64,000 bases of DNA from NCBI GenBank assembly GCA_041392475.1, contig JAWKLZ010000003.1:124001-188000 (forward strand), given 5' to 3'. Below the pieces are notes generated by a model, which was not told the DNA's origin, made no database searches, and saw only the letters and a list, made by a program, of their open reading frames with translations. This stretch comes from Chitinophagales bacterium. GTDB lineage: Bacteria; Bacteroidota; Bacteroidia; Chitinophagales; UBA2359. This document shows, one piece after another, positions 17,701 through 26,920 of the stretch. Position 1 is the first letter of the stretch. Each line of letters opens with the position of its first letter. The position numbers and the translations under genes are program-made.

Positions 17701-19997
17701 TAGCAACCGTAGCTTCTGCTGATGCAGTAGATGGCGATGTTTATACTGTGACTGTAACGAATGATACAGGTTGTTCTACAACCGCAACTGTAGCATTGAC
17801 TATCTATCCATTACCAACTGCCGCAGCAATGACAACTGCTGTATGTGCTGGTGAAGATGTTTCTGTATCTGTTATGGCAACAGGTGGAACTACCTTTACC
17901 TATGTATGGAGTGATGATGCAGGAAGCACAGATTCTGCAATCACTGTAGCTTCTGCTGACGCAGTAGATGGCGATGTTTACACTGTAACTGTTACAAATG
18001 ATACAGGTTGTTCTTCAACAGGTACCGTAGCAATTACTGTAAATCCATTACCAAGTGCAACTGCAGCAAGTACTGCTGTATGTTCAGGTGAAGATGTTAC
18101 TTTAGAAGCAACAGTAGAAGGTGGTAGCAATGCAACTTATGCGTGGAGCAGCCCAGCAACAGGTACAACTTCAGTAGGAACCGTAGCTGCTGCTGATGCA
18201 GTAGATGGCGATGTTTACACTGTAACCGTAACGAATGATACAGGTTGTTCTACAACTGCAACCGTAGCAATCACATTGAACCCATCTCCAACTGCAACAG
18301 CAGCAACAGAAGCTGTATGTGATGGTGCTGACGTTACATTAACTGCAACAGTAGAAGGTGGTGTTGGTGAAACGTATGCATGGAGTAGCCCTGCAACAGG
18401 AACTACATCAGAAGCAACTGTAGCTGGTGCCGATGCCGTAGATGGCGATGTTTACACTGTAACTGTAACGAACGATACAGGTTGTACAACAACTGCAACC
18501 GTTGCATTGACACTTTACCCAACTCCAGCTCCAACCATCACAGGAACATTTGAGTTCTGCCGTGGTAGAGAAGCGTTCTTGGATGCAGGTGGATATCCAA
18601 CAATGCCTAACACATACCTTTGGTCTAACAGTGAAACGACACAAACAATTGCTACAACAGTAGTAGGTGTTTATACAGTGACTGTTACTACTGCTGATGG
18701 TTGTTCAGGAACTGCAACTGCTGAGGTAAGTGCAACTCCTTGTTTGGCTGCTGCTGGTGAATTGACACTTAATACAGATGCTATCTGTCCAGGTGAGCCT
18801 ATCATTGCTACAACTGTTGGTGAAAACCAAGATGAAACGTATAGCAACTACTTCTTCTTGTACTCAGAAGATAACTTAGGAAACACAACCTTCGTTGCGG
18901 AACAAGAAGCTAGCTCTTCTACAGGTACATTTGAAGATGTAGAACCTGGTGATTACCTAGTATGTGCTTACAACGAATGTACGGACTGTGATCCTAACCC
19001 ATCTCCAATTGGAGCAGGTTTGGATAATATCGGTGATACAGGAAGCATACAAGATGGATGTTACGACTATGTTTGTGCATCTATTACTGTTCCTGAGCCA
19101 TTTGAACCTCTTGCAGGTACAGGTCAAGCTTCAGAAGACAATGCTACTGGTCAAAATGTCTATATTGCTGAGGCTTGTGGAGGTATCATGCCTTACAGTA
19201 TTGATTTCACTTCTTCTGGTGGATTTGCAACTGTAAATACATATCCTTCTGCTACTCCTGGATGTATCAACTACCAAGTAGTTTATACCGATGAAGCTGA
19301 GTGGACATTGACTATCACGGATTCTAATGGTTGTTCTGATGCTGCTGTTGTATTTAGTAGTGATGGAAATCCAGAACCTCTACCACAAATTGTGAGTACT
19401 GAGGTGAATCCAGAAACTTGTCCTGCTGACTTTGACGGAGCAATTACCGTATTTGTATCAGGTGGTGATGATAGCTGTGGAACATACAGTTATGATGCTG
19501 CTTCTACAAATGGATTCTCTGAATCAGGTACATTCACAGCTCCAGATGTTGATGCAGACGGAACAAGCTCATTTATCTTGGCTGACTTAGCATCTGGTAC
19601 TTATGGAGTAACAGTTACAGATTGTGCTGGTACTACTACTGTTCAAGATATTTATGTAGGCCGAAGTGGAATAATCGGGCGTAGAGGCGGTTGCCGTCCT
19701 AAACCTGGTAAAGCTGATTTGGATGCTCAATTGTTAGAAACGGTGAAAGTTTATCCTAATCCGTTTACAAATGAGACAACTATTGAGTTCAGTGTACTTG
19801 AGGGTACTTATGTTGAAGCGACTATCTACACATTAGACAGCCGTGAAGTAGCAAAAGTATATGACGGTCAAGCTGAAGGTGGCGTTGTTTACAAATTGCC
19901 ATTCAATAGTGAAAGCCTTCCATCTGGTGTTTATTTACTTCAATTAACAACCGATTTGGGCGCAGTATATCACGAAAGATTATACATCACTAAGTAA
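14733..19997 (+). CDS. Giant repeat adhesin secreted by T9SS
   Basis: 1754 residues. The signal peptide ends near residue 27 (STITAAC). About fifteen Ig/PKD-like units of roughly 80 residues run from about 120 to 1335. Each has a Cys near its start (AVCAGEDV), YAWSSPATGTTS, ADAVDGDVYTVTVTN, a second Cys (DTGCSTT) and a Pro linker (NPLPTATA), so one disulfide per unit is likely. Residues 1335-1670 are non-repetitive and Cys-rich. The last 80 (VKVYPNPFTNETTIEF ... LPSGVYLLQLT) form a T9SS sorting domain. It is expected on the cell surface or as matrix or gliding-type adhesin; the ligand is unknown. Acidic and almost Lys-free in the repeats. A terminator follows at 20028. Confidence 0.88.
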   Translation: MIKRFICLSLILAAFLCLLPSSTITAACTSATVTITPEGPFCPGSGPITITVSGAGSTTGVFTGDGVVDASPTDQVATFDPYVAGPGSHTISFIALGSLGGGCQIGNTINQTFVVSDGTAPSIDGADGCSSQDITLVAAGDAGAMYAWSDASMSTTSSITIAPADANEGDIYTVTVTSASGCVGTATVAISINTTPTATAMTTAVCVGGDVALATTVSGGTAGTTYAWSSPATGTTSVATVAAADAVDGDVYTVTVTNETGCSSTDEVIITVNALPSIQTVNITGPICDGDDPSNTVTVGFFTSADPGSPYTWSGGLVASSTTSTAGPGPFGGSVSATPNPLFGAVDGEIYTVTVTDVVTGCINTATVEATINPVPTASASSEEACSSDDVTLTAMVMGGDETTYTWSGSIGSTGTMATATIPAGTASDGDVFTVTVTNATGCIGTATVAVTINTSPTATALTTAACVGGDVALATTVSGGTAGSTYAWSSPATGTTSVATVASADAVDGDVYTVTVTNETGCSTTSTVAITVNELPTITANVTGPICDGDDNNTLVFDFTTNAVDGSAYTWGEGSVSSGSVSGGTAAAGNPIAEAVDANVYTVTVTDAVTGCVNTGTVAATINPLPTATATTEEACAGNDITLTATVDGGDDATYTWSSPATGTTSEATIAAADAVDGDVYTVTVTNATTCSTTATVAVTINASPMPTATVEPTATCEGGPTAALAVVTENILTDTFVWSNGHSGVGLDGFLTNADQGAGVYTVTATNATGCSATATVEVIINPLPTAIAMSTAACVGEDVSLSVSGMDVSNATYAWSSPATGMTSVATVASADAVDGDVYTVTITNDTGCSSTAEVTITVNSLPTATAATTAVCAGEDVSLEATVDGGSNPTYAWSSPATGTTSVATVAGADAVDGDVYTVTVTNDTGCSTTAEVTITVNPLPSATAVTTAVCAGVDATLTANVVSVSGGSAGTSYAWSSPATGTTSVATVASADAVDGDVYTVTVTNDTGCSTTATVALTIYPLPTAAAMTTAVCAGEDVSVSVMATGGTTFTYVWSDDAGSTDSAITVASADAVDGDVYTVTVTNDTGCSSTGTVAITVNPLPSATAASTAVCSGEDVTLEATVEGGSNATYAWSSPATGTTSVGTVAAADAVDGDVYTVTVTNDTGCSTTATVAITLNPSPTATAATEAVCDGADVTLTATVEGGVGETYAWSSPATGTTSEATVAGADAVDGDVYTVTVTNDTGCTTTATVALTLYPTPAPTITGTFEFCRGREAFLDAGGYPTMPNTYLWSNSETTQTIATTVVGVYTVTVTTADGCSGTATAEVSATPCLAAAGELTLNTDAICPGEPIIATTVGENQDETYSNYFFLYSEDNLGNTTFVAEQEASSSTGTFEDVEPGDYLVCAYNECTDCDPNPSPIGAGLDNIGDTGSIQDGCYDYVCASITVPEPFEPLAGTGQASEDNATGQNVYIAEACGGIMPYSIDFTSSGGFATVNTYPSATPGCINYQVVYTDEAEWTLTITDSNGCSDAAVVFSSDGNPEPLPQIVSTEVNPETCPADFDGAITVFVSGGDDSCGTYSYDAASTNGFSESGTFTAPDVDADGTSSFILADLASGTYGVTVTDCAGTTTVQDIYVGRSGIIGRRGGCRPKPGKADLDAQLLETVKVYPNPFTNETTIEFSVLEGTYVEATIYTLDSREVAKVYDGQAEGGVVYKLPFNSESLPSGVYLLQLTTDLGAVYHERLYITK
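15330..18530 (+). repeat. About 240-bp coding tandem repeats of the adhesin
   Basis: The segment GTAGATGGCGATGTTTACAC and close variants recur near 15471, 16257, 16761, 17240, 17480, 17727, 17963, 18202 and 18441, giving a spacing of about 237-247 bases over the last units. Some adjacent units differ at only a few bases, while the flanking units (near 15770, 16525 and 17005) are more diverged. This is typical of arrays that are kept alike by recombination. Confidence 0.85.
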
Positions 19998-20354
19998 TAG
20001 TGGTATATATCTGGATAAAATAATAAGAATCCCCAGTGGCTTAGGCTGCTGGGGATTTTTTATTTTGTAGAAATCAAAATAGGTTTATCGAAAATTTTAG
20101 TAGAATGAGACTATTGACGCTTAATTTTGAAGATATAGAATGTTTGAAAATTAGTATGCTTTCAAAAGTAACTTCAATAATATTTGACGGTTTCGCTAAA
20201 AATATCTGTGAGTCTCAAAATGAAGTGTAATGTCCGTTGAATAGCATTTTTTTTTGTGCTATGATTGCATCTTTGTTCAAATAAGTATATTGGTGTTTTA
20301 CACGTAGCTAATTTTAAACCTAGCTGATTTTTTTACGCTTTTAAATCCATCACA
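19998..20354. other. Intergenic region after the adhesin
   Basis: 357 bases. It holds the adhesin terminator (20028-20062) and then AT-rich sequence leading to the M36-like protease start. No gene, repeat family or clear promoter is recognised; a CATCTTTG near 20268 is only a weak -7 candidate. Confidence 0.4.
20028..20062 (+). terminator. Terminator of the adhesin gene
   Basis: The arms AATCCCCAG and CTGGGGATT, extended by wobble and GC pairs around a TTAG loop, are followed by a T run. It starts about 30 bases after the stop codon. Confidence 0.85.
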
Positions 20355-23306
20355 ATGAAGCATTTTAACAATTTATTTTTCCTACTGATTTTTTGTTTTT
20401 TGGCAAGCAGCATTATTTATGCCAATGAACATTCAAATGAGTATTCTGTATTTCATAGAACTGTGAATATTGAAGAAGTAGGGCAGCAACAATCGCTTAG
20501 AAATCAGTCTGCTTGGAAACAATTCCAAAAGAGAAATGGACACTGGTATGTTTCTTTCAATACCATCAATCAATTGCCATTGAGAGCCGCAGGAACGCCG
20601 ATTGAAGTGGATATAGAAGGAACACTTGAAGACAAAGCCAGATTTTTTATGGCTACTGAATTGAAGGGTTTTGATATTCCATTGCAAAATTTGAAGTTTG
20701 AACAAACGAATGAAACGGATAAGTATTACTATGTCAAATTCGTTCAGCAATACCAAAATATCGACTTTTGGAATGCTTCGGTGCAAGTGGTGATGACAAA
20801 GCAATTTGAAGTAGTGAGTTTTACGATGGATGTTTACAATCATGAAGAAATAGAGGTTTATCCGTTAATTGCCCAAGATTTGATTGGCAATTTTATGTCA
20901 ACTTCTGTAAAGGGAACTATTGATAATGTAACTATTGAAGGATTGAAGATTTTGCCCATTCCTGCTGCAAATGGATATGCGTATCGGTTGGTTTATGAAG
21001 GTATGGTTAGTTTGATAGATGAAGATAGTTCTCCTGAGCGTCTTTATACATTGGTGGATGCGAATAATGGTACGGTTTATTATCGTCAAAATCAAATTCA
21101 TAGGTATGAGCCTCCTGTTCAGGGAGAATGGACGATTATGGGAAATGCTACAACAAATGCGAACAATCCTGCTGAGTTGGGATTCTTACCGAATATGCGT
21201 GTAGTGGTAAATGGGGAAGAGTATAAAACGGATAAAGATGGAAGGTTGGGAGTAGAGTTAGATGAACCTACTACTGCTACTGTGTATATTCAGGGAGATT
21301 ATTGTACGGTTTATGAGGGACCGAATCGAAACAGTGCGAATATTCCACGTTATGAAGTCGGTATCTCTAATGATGTTCAGCAGGTTTTATTGCCAGATGA
21401 TGCGGACTTAGTGGCGGTATCTGCCTACAAATCGGTTAATACAGTGCATGATTGGATGAAATTTTGGTTGCCAGCGGGTATGACGAGTTTGGATTATAGT
21501 ATGCCTGCACACATAGATTTGACCGATGGAACATGCAATGCGTTTGCTGACGGATATAGTATCAATTTTTTTAGACAGGGAGGCGGCTGTTGGACATTGG
21601 CATTGATGGCAGATGTGATTTACCATGAATATGGACACAATATCAATTCGGCATTTTATGACTTTTTGGGTTCTAACTTCTTCAATGGTGCATTGGGTGA
21701 AGGATATGCAGATGTTTGGGGATTGTCAATTACCAATGAGCCGATTCTTTCAAGAGGATATTTAATGGGGTCGGGTAATTCTTTTATTCGTAGGTATGAT
21801 ATTGATCCGAAAGTGTATCCTGAAGATTTAACGGGTGAGGTACACGATGATGGTGAAATCATTGCAGGTGCTTGGTGGGATTTGGGACAAAGGATTGGCA
21901 TGAACGAAATGTTTGAAATTTTTATCAATTCACATTATGGAACTCCAATGAGGGGGGATGGGCAGGAAGGTTTGCTGTACAGTGATGTGTTGTTTCAGGC
22001 ACTAATTGCAGACGATGACAATGGAAATTTGGCGGATGGCACGCCTAATAGCGAGGCGATTATAGAAGCATTTGCTTTGCATGGTATCAAATTGCAGTTG
22101 GCAGCGGAGGTAGAGCATGAGAACATTCCTTTAGCGGCTGCTGAAAATGTGGTTCAGATAGATTTTACGGTCAATGTTGATTTTAATTATGAACCTTTTG
22201 TGAAAGGGACAGTGGTGAAGCATAAAGAGCGTGGAGATAGTCACTATACTGTAGCTGATGCTTACAACTTCAATAATGATAACAATTATACTACTTGGAT
22301 TGTACCAAAGTCTAAGGGAACGATTATTGATTATTATATTGAAGTACAAAGTAATATAGATGCAGTTCCTGCGGTTAATCCAATTGGGGTGACGAATTTG
22401 GAGTTTCCAAATTTGACTTATCAAATATTGGTAGGTTATGAAGAAAAAATAAGAGATGATTTTTCGGAGTTGGAACATGGCTGGACAATTGGTGAAGCTG
22501 ATGATGATGCAAGCACAGGAATTTGGGAAATTGGTACACCGAATCCAACCTTCAATGATGCAGGAAGAGAGGTGCAAATGGCGAATGATAACTCACCTAC
22601 TAATGACAATCGTTGTGCTTTTACGGGCAATGCGAATGGCGGTAATGGAGTGGGAGGCAATGACATTGATGATGGAAAAACCACCTTATTGTCACCTGTT
22701 TACAATGTAAAAGGCTATACTGCTACTGCAGTATCTTACTATCGTTGGTACAGCAATGATCAAGGGGCAAATCCTGGCAATGATTTTTGGGAAGTCTATG
22801 TTTCTGTTGATGGAGGTAGTTGGCAGCAAATTGAAGAGGCAAATATTGCAGATGCTAGCTGGCGATTTTCTTCCATTCGATTGAAGGATTATGGGAATGT
22901 TCAGAATACGGTACAACTCCGTTTTGTCGCATCCGATCCCTTGATTTTAAATGCTGGATTACAATTTGATGGAGGGAGTATTGTTGAAGCGGGTGTAGAT
23001 GATATTGTGGTGTATGATCTTGCAGATGAAGAAGTGGGAATTAATGATATCAAATTGGTAGATAATTTGGTGAAAATATATCCAAATCCAGCTACTGAGG
23101 TGCTGAACATTGTGAATACATATCTTGGAGAAGGAGAGGCAAGCATTGTTTTGTTTGATCTTGCAGGAAAGCAAGTATTTGAAACTAAAGGAGTACAACT
23201 GAAAAACTATCAACTGAATACATCTGATTTACAGCAAGGCGTTTACCTTATTAGGATTACCTTCAATAATGAAATGCAGCAAGAAAAAGTGGTTATTTAC
23301 CATTAA
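20355..23306 (+). CDS. Secreted M36-like (FTP-domain) zinc metalloprotease with T9SS sorting domain
   Basis: 983 residues. Signal peptide (1-23), then an FTP-type propeptide (about 60-150; KARFFMATELKGFDI, YYVKFVQQYQNIDFWNASVQV). The zinc site is H424-E-Y-G-H428, followed by the downstream Glu in GALGEGYADVWGLS, the M36 pattern. A beta-sandwich-like part (about 690-890) contains HGWTIGEADDDAS. The end (VKIYPNPATEVLNIVN ... LQQGVYLIRITF) is a T9SS sorting domain. It should be made as an inactive precursor, secreted through the outer membrane and act on extracellular proteins. Terminator at 23364. Specificity unknown. Confidence 0.87.
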   Translation: MKHFNNLFFLLIFCFLASSIIYANEHSNEYSVFHRTVNIEEVGQQQSLRNQSAWKQFQKRNGHWYVSFNTINQLPLRAAGTPIEVDIEGTLEDKARFFMATELKGFDIPLQNLKFEQTNETDKYYYVKFVQQYQNIDFWNASVQVVMTKQFEVVSFTMDVYNHEEIEVYPLIAQDLIGNFMSTSVKGTIDNVTIEGLKILPIPAANGYAYRLVYEGMVSLIDEDSSPERLYTLVDANNGTVYYRQNQIHRYEPPVQGEWTIMGNATTNANNPAELGFLPNMRVVVNGEEYKTDKDGRLGVELDEPTTATVYIQGDYCTVYEGPNRNSANIPRYEVGISNDVQQVLLPDDADLVAVSAYKSVNTVHDWMKFWLPAGMTSLDYSMPAHIDLTDGTCNAFADGYSINFFRQGGGCWTLALMADVIYHEYGHNINSAFYDFLGSNFFNGALGEGYADVWGLSITNEPILSRGYLMGSGNSFIRRYDIDPKVYPEDLTGEVHDDGEIIAGAWWDLGQRIGMNEMFEIFINSHYGTPMRGDGQEGLLYSDVLFQALIADDDNGNLADGTPNSEAIIEAFALHGIKLQLAAEVEHENIPLAAAENVVQIDFTVNVDFNYEPFVKGTVVKHKERGDSHYTVADAYNFNNDNNYTTWIVPKSKGTIIDYYIEVQSNIDAVPAVNPIGVTNLEFPNLTYQILVGYEEKIRDDFSELEHGWTIGEADDDASTGIWEIGTPNPTFNDAGREVQMANDNSPTNDNRCAFTGNANGGNGVGGNDIDDGKTTLLSPVYNVKGYTATAVSYYRWYSNDQGANPGNDFWEVYVSVDGGSWQQIEEANIADASWRFSSIRLKDYGNVQNTVQLRFVASDPLILNAGLQFDGGSIVEAGVDDIVVYDLADEEVGINDIKLVDNLVKIYPNPATEVLNIVNTYLGEGEASIVLFDLAGKQVFETKGVQLKNYQLNTSDLQQGVYLIRITFNNEMQQEKVVIYH

Positions 23307-23363
23307 CTGGTAAGACTAACTTCAAATGTTTCTTAGAAAATGTATTTTATTGGTGTAGTCATG

Positions 23364-23403
23364 AAAGCCCTTCCAAATAATAAATTTGGAAGGGCTTTTT
23401 GGT
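23364..23403 (+). terminator. Terminator of the M36-like protease gene
   Basis: A 15-bp perfect stem (AAAGCCCTTCCAAAT with ATTTGGAAGGGCTTT), loop AATAA, then a T run. Confidence 0.88.
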
Positions 23404-23597
23404 AAAAAAAACCAAAGTATCTGATGGTTATTCATGAGATTCAATTTACTTGTCTTCAATGGGGGATCTGAATTTGCATTTTTGAGACTACGAGAATCTA
23501 TTCGTTTGAAAATTAGATGGCTATTTTGCTGATAATTATTTTGTTGTGAAATCAGACTACCATAGACTTTACATCCTACACGGAATTTGTCAAATAT

Positions 23598-23645
23598 TAG
23601 TGTAATCGTGCAAGCCCTTCCAAATAATAAATTTGGAGGCTTATG
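23598..23645 (+). repeat. Degenerate second copy of the protease terminator
   Basis: Shares GCCCTTCCAAATAATAAATT and preceding bases with 23350-23390, but the right arm has lost three bases and the T run is gone, so it should terminate poorly if at all. Confidence 0.7.
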
Positions 23646-23879
23646 TGTGGAGATATAAAAAAATATTGATGATAACCTTTTGCAGTGAAACTAAAAAAAC
23701 CGATGAAAATGCTTATGTTTAAAGCTCAAACCAAATTAAAGCTGAGCCTAAAGGTAAATTTTTGAATATCTGAATGCTAAGTCAATAGGCTTGAAGGATG
23801 TATATAAAGTATGATGATTCTTTATGTTATTTGACACATAATTATTAATTAATCTATAAAATTAAGAAAATAAATCAAT

Positions 23880-25112
23880 ATGGTCTCACCAAGAAGATTC
23901 TCCTTTGCGATGTTTATGATACTCATTTTTATAATTTTATTTACAAGTTGCAAAAATGACAGTAAAGAGAATACTGAAAAAAAGCAAATAACTACTGTGG
24001 TTATTCCTAATGACCTAAAATGGTCAGAAAGAATGGCACTCACACTCATGAAAAAACATCCTATGGCTTATCAAATTGATGATAAGGAGAAGCCTAAATG
24101 GGATTATGTTCATGGCTTGGTTTTGACTTCATTCTTAGAATTATACAATAATACGAAGGACGAAAAATATTACAACTATGTAAAGGAATATGCAGATGTG
24201 ACGATAGAGGATTCGGGTGCAATTCCTAGCTTAGATTTTGATAGTTACAATATTGACATGATTGCGGCTGGACGAATTCTTTTTGAACTATATGATAAAT
24301 CAAAAGAAGAAAAATACCTTAAAGCCATGCAATCTCTTAGAGGACAATTAGCTGAGCAACCTAGAACAGAAAGTGGAGGTTTTTGGCATAAAAAAAGATA
24401 TACAAACCAAATGTGGCTAGATGGTTTGTACATGGGAGAACCATTTTATATTCGGTACAATACTACTTATGAGAATGGCGATAAACTCGATGATATTGCA
24501 CTTCAATTTGAATTGATTCAAAAATATGCACGGGATGAAAACACAGGCTTGCTTTACCACGGTTGGGACGAAAGTAAACAAATGGAGTGGGCGAATAAAG
24601 AAACAGGGACTTCGCCCAATTTCTGGTCACGCTCATTGGGTTGGTATGCTATGGCATTGGTAGATGTATTGGATTACTTCCCTGATAATCACCCCAAACA
24701 AAAAGAATTGATGACATACTTGAATCAATTGGCAACGGCATTGACGAAGTTTCAAGATTCTTCAGGACTTTGGTATCAAGTGACTGACAGAGGTGCAACA
24801 GGTGGAAACTATTTGGAGGCATCTGGTACATCTATGTTTGCCTATGCTTTTGCAAAAGGAGTAAACAAAGGCTACCTTCCTTCAACATATAAAGAAGTAG
24901 CAAATAAAGCGTTTGATGGCTTGATAAGAGATTTGGTAAAAGTTAATGATGCAGGGGAAATTACCATTACACAAGCTTGTGCAGTTGCCGGTCTTGGCGG
25001 AGATCCTTATCGAGATGGCTCATTTGAATATTATGTGAATGAAAGAAAAAAAGACAATGATCCAAAGGCAACAGGGCCATTCATTTTGGCGGCCATTGAA
25101 CTGAATAAATAA
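23880..25112 (+). CDS. GH105-family unsaturated rhamnogalacturonyl hydrolase (YteR-like), lipoprotein
   Basis: 410 residues. The signal ends in a lipobox (IILFTSC, Cys about 23). The (alpha/alpha)6-barrel motifs of GH105 are present: WDYVHGLVLTSFLEL, YNIDMIAAGRILFELY, MWLDGLYMGEPFY with the likely catalytic Asp at 181, then SPNFWSRSLGWYAMALVDVL and GGNYLEASGTSMFAYAFAKG. The family removes the unsaturated uronic acid left by polysaccharide lyases from pectin-type oligosaccharides; some members act on other unsaturated glycans. Surface or periplasmic. It is not inside a polysaccharide utilization locus in this window: no SusC/D or lyase is present. Confidence 0.88.
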   Translation: MVSPRRFSFAMFMILIFIILFTSCKNDSKENTEKKQITTVVIPNDLKWSERMALTLMKKHPMAYQIDDKEKPKWDYVHGLVLTSFLELYNNTKDEKYYNYVKEYADVTIEDSGAIPSLDFDSYNIDMIAAGRILFELYDKSKEEKYLKAMQSLRGQLAEQPRTESGGFWHKKRYTNQMWLDGLYMGEPFYIRYNTTYENGDKLDDIALQFELIQKYARDENTGLLYHGWDESKQMEWANKETGTSPNFWSRSLGWYAMALVDVLDYFPDNHPKQKELMTYLNQLATALTKFQDSSGLWYQVTDRGATGGNYLEASGTSMFAYAFAKGVNKGYLPSTYKEVANKAFDGLIRDLVKVNDAGEITITQACAVAGLGGDPYRDGSFEYYVNERKKDNDPKATGPFILAAIELNK

Positions 25113-25175
25113 CAACTTTTGAAATGAGCGGATAGGCAAAACTTGCACTAAAAGCTATTTTTTTTCTTTTGTGTC

Positions 25176-25216
25176 TATTCAATATCCATATAATTACGGA
25201 TATTGAATATTTTTTT
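25176..25216 (+). terminator. Terminator of the GH105 gene
   Basis: A 12-bp perfect stem TATTCAATATCC / GGATATTGAATA with a 10-base loop, followed by a T run, 64 bases after the stop. Confidence 0.8.
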
Positions 25217-25251
25217 GTTATTTTGGTTTTTAAAAAAATCCCTTTATTATT

Positions 25252-26751
25252 ATGAGAAGAATCATTTACTTAATTACAACTTTACTCTTGCCTCAGTTGA
25301 TGTGGGCGCAAGACAAATCCATAGACGAAAGGATAAACGATATTTTTCAGCCGATTACAGATGTAGTCGTAGCAATCGTCTTTTTTCCGATAGCTCAACT
25401 TAGTGGACAGGATGTACCCTTGGTGCTTCTATGGTTGGTTGCGGGAGCGATATTTTTTACGGTCTATATGAAGTTCACCAATATTAGATTCTTTAGATTG
25501 GCGATAGATATAGTGAGAGGAAAATATACAGATCCTGATGATAAAGGAGAAGTGTCGCATTTTCAGGCATTGACAGCAGCCTTATCAGGAACAGTTGGAT
25601 TAGGAAATATAGCAGGTGTGGCGATTGCAATTTCTGTTGGAGGACCAGGAGCTACTTTTTGGATGATTGTGGCAGGACTCTTAGGTATGTCCACCAAAAT
25701 GGTAGAATGTACTATGGGTGTCAAATACCGACAGATGGATGCTAAAGGCAAAGTATATGGCGGACCAATGTATTATCTAAGTCAAGGATTGGCGGAGAGA
25801 GGTATGGGAGGTTTGGGCAAAATATTATCTATATTTTTTGCCATTATGTGCATTGGAGGTTCCTTTGGAGGTGGAAATATGTTTCAAGTCAATCAAGCAT
25901 TCAAGCAGTTTTCCAGTACATTTGGACTTTTAGAAGGCTCTGGCTGGGTGTTTGGTCTATTAATGGCAGTGTTAGTAGCAGTGGTTATTATTGGAGGTAT
26001 CAAGAGTATTGCGAATGTAACAGAAAAAATAGTACCCTTTATGGTCGGTATTTATATGGCAGCAGCCATAGTAATTATTGGCATGCATATAGGAGAGTTG
26101 CCAAGTGCAATTGGTAAAATCTTTACTTTGGCTTTTTCTAATGAAGCTGTTGCAGGTGGATTTATAGGTGTTCTAATACAAGGATTTAGACGGGCAGCAT
26201 TTTCCAATGAAGCTGGTGTAGGCTCTGCTTCAATTGCTCACGCTGCGGTGAAAACCAATAATCCTGCAAGCGAAGGTTTGGTAGCATTATTAGAGCCGTT
26301 TATTGATACAGTAGTCGTATGTACGATGACAGCGTTGGTGATTATCATTACCGACAACTATCACGATTCAACTGCTGCTGACGGAGTTGCCCTTACCTCC
26401 AATGCCTTTGCGGGCGTAATCAGTTGGTTTCCATTTGTTTTGTCCATTGCAGTGATTCTTTTCGCTTTTTCTACAATGATTACCTGGTCTTATTATGGAC
26501 TTCAAGCATGGACTTATTTGTTTGGTAGAAGCCAAACGGCAGATATTACCTACAAAGTATTGTTTTGCGTATTTGTAGTAGTAGGTTCTGCTGCAACCCT
26601 TGGAGCAGTAACAGATTTCTCTGATATGATGATTTTTGCGATGTGTTTTCCCAACATATTTGGATTGTTCATTATGAGAAAAACGGTCAAAAAGGAAATC
26701 GAAGATTATATTGCCAACATCAAGTCAGGTGTGGTAAAGCGACATGACTAA
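25252..26751 (+). CDS. Sodium:alanine symporter (AGCS family)
   Basis: 499 residues with about eleven membrane spans. The N-terminus looks like a cleavable signal (LLPQLMWAQ) ahead of the first span. Family hallmarks: SHFQALTAALSGTVGLGNIA, GGPGATFWMIVAGLLGM and MVECTMGVKYR near the N-terminus; FRRAAFSNEAGVGSASIAHA and TMITWSYYGLQAWTYLFG later. It imports alanine, glycine or related amino acids with Na+ across the inner membrane. Single gene with a strong terminator after it. Confidence 0.93.
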   Translation: MRRIIYLITTLLLPQLMWAQDKSIDERINDIFQPITDVVVAIVFFPIAQLSGQDVPLVLLWLVAGAIFFTVYMKFTNIRFFRLAIDIVRGKYTDPDDKGEVSHFQALTAALSGTVGLGNIAGVAIAISVGGPGATFWMIVAGLLGMSTKMVECTMGVKYRQMDAKGKVYGGPMYYLSQGLAERGMGGLGKILSIFFAIMCIGGSFGGGNMFQVNQAFKQFSSTFGLLEGSGWVFGLLMAVLVAVVIIGGIKSIANVTEKIVPFMVGIYMAAAIVIIGMHIGELPSAIGKIFTLAFSNEAVAGGFIGVLIQGFRRAAFSNEAGVGSASIAHAAVKTNNPASEGLVALLEPFIDTVVVCTMTALVIIITDNYHDSTAADGVALTSNAFAGVISWFPFVLSIAVILFAFSTMITWSYYGLQAWTYLFGRSQTADITYKVLFCVFVVVGSAATLGAVTDFSDMMIFAMCFPNIFGLFIMRKTVKKEIEDYIANIKSGVVKRHD

Positions 26752-26771
26752 TAGTATATCAAAAAAAAATT

Positions 26772-26808
26772 AAAAGCCTCTGTCCGTTATCAACAGAGGC
26801 TTTTCTGT
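26772..26808 (+). terminator. Terminator of the AGCS symporter gene
   Basis: An 11-bp stem AAAAGCCTCTG / CAGAGGCTTTT with an 11-base loop, 20 bases after the stop codon. Confidence 0.85.
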
Positions 26809-26920
26809 ATGCCATAGTACTAAACAAGTCAAAATGGTATGTATTTTGGTAGATACTGTTTTTTGGTTTTTTGAAGGAACAGGATCATACAGCCCATCAT
26901 TTTCATACATATTTTATAAG

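Larger units (their letters stand above)
23307..23879. other. Intergenic region with a duplicated terminator
   Basis: 573 bases. It contains the protease terminator (23364-23403) and a decayed second copy of it (23598-23645). No intact gene is seen; the segment between the copies may be what remains of a duplicated gene end, but no reading frame supports this clearly. Confidence 0.5.

Noticed and set aside
15330..18530. CRISPR-like array
   Set aside because: The regular repeats are coding, in frame and 240 bp long with no unique spacers.
23880..25112. Polysaccharide utilization locus around GH105
   Set aside because: No SusC/SusD pair, sulfatase or lyase adjoins it; the neighbours are a protease and an amino-acid symporter.
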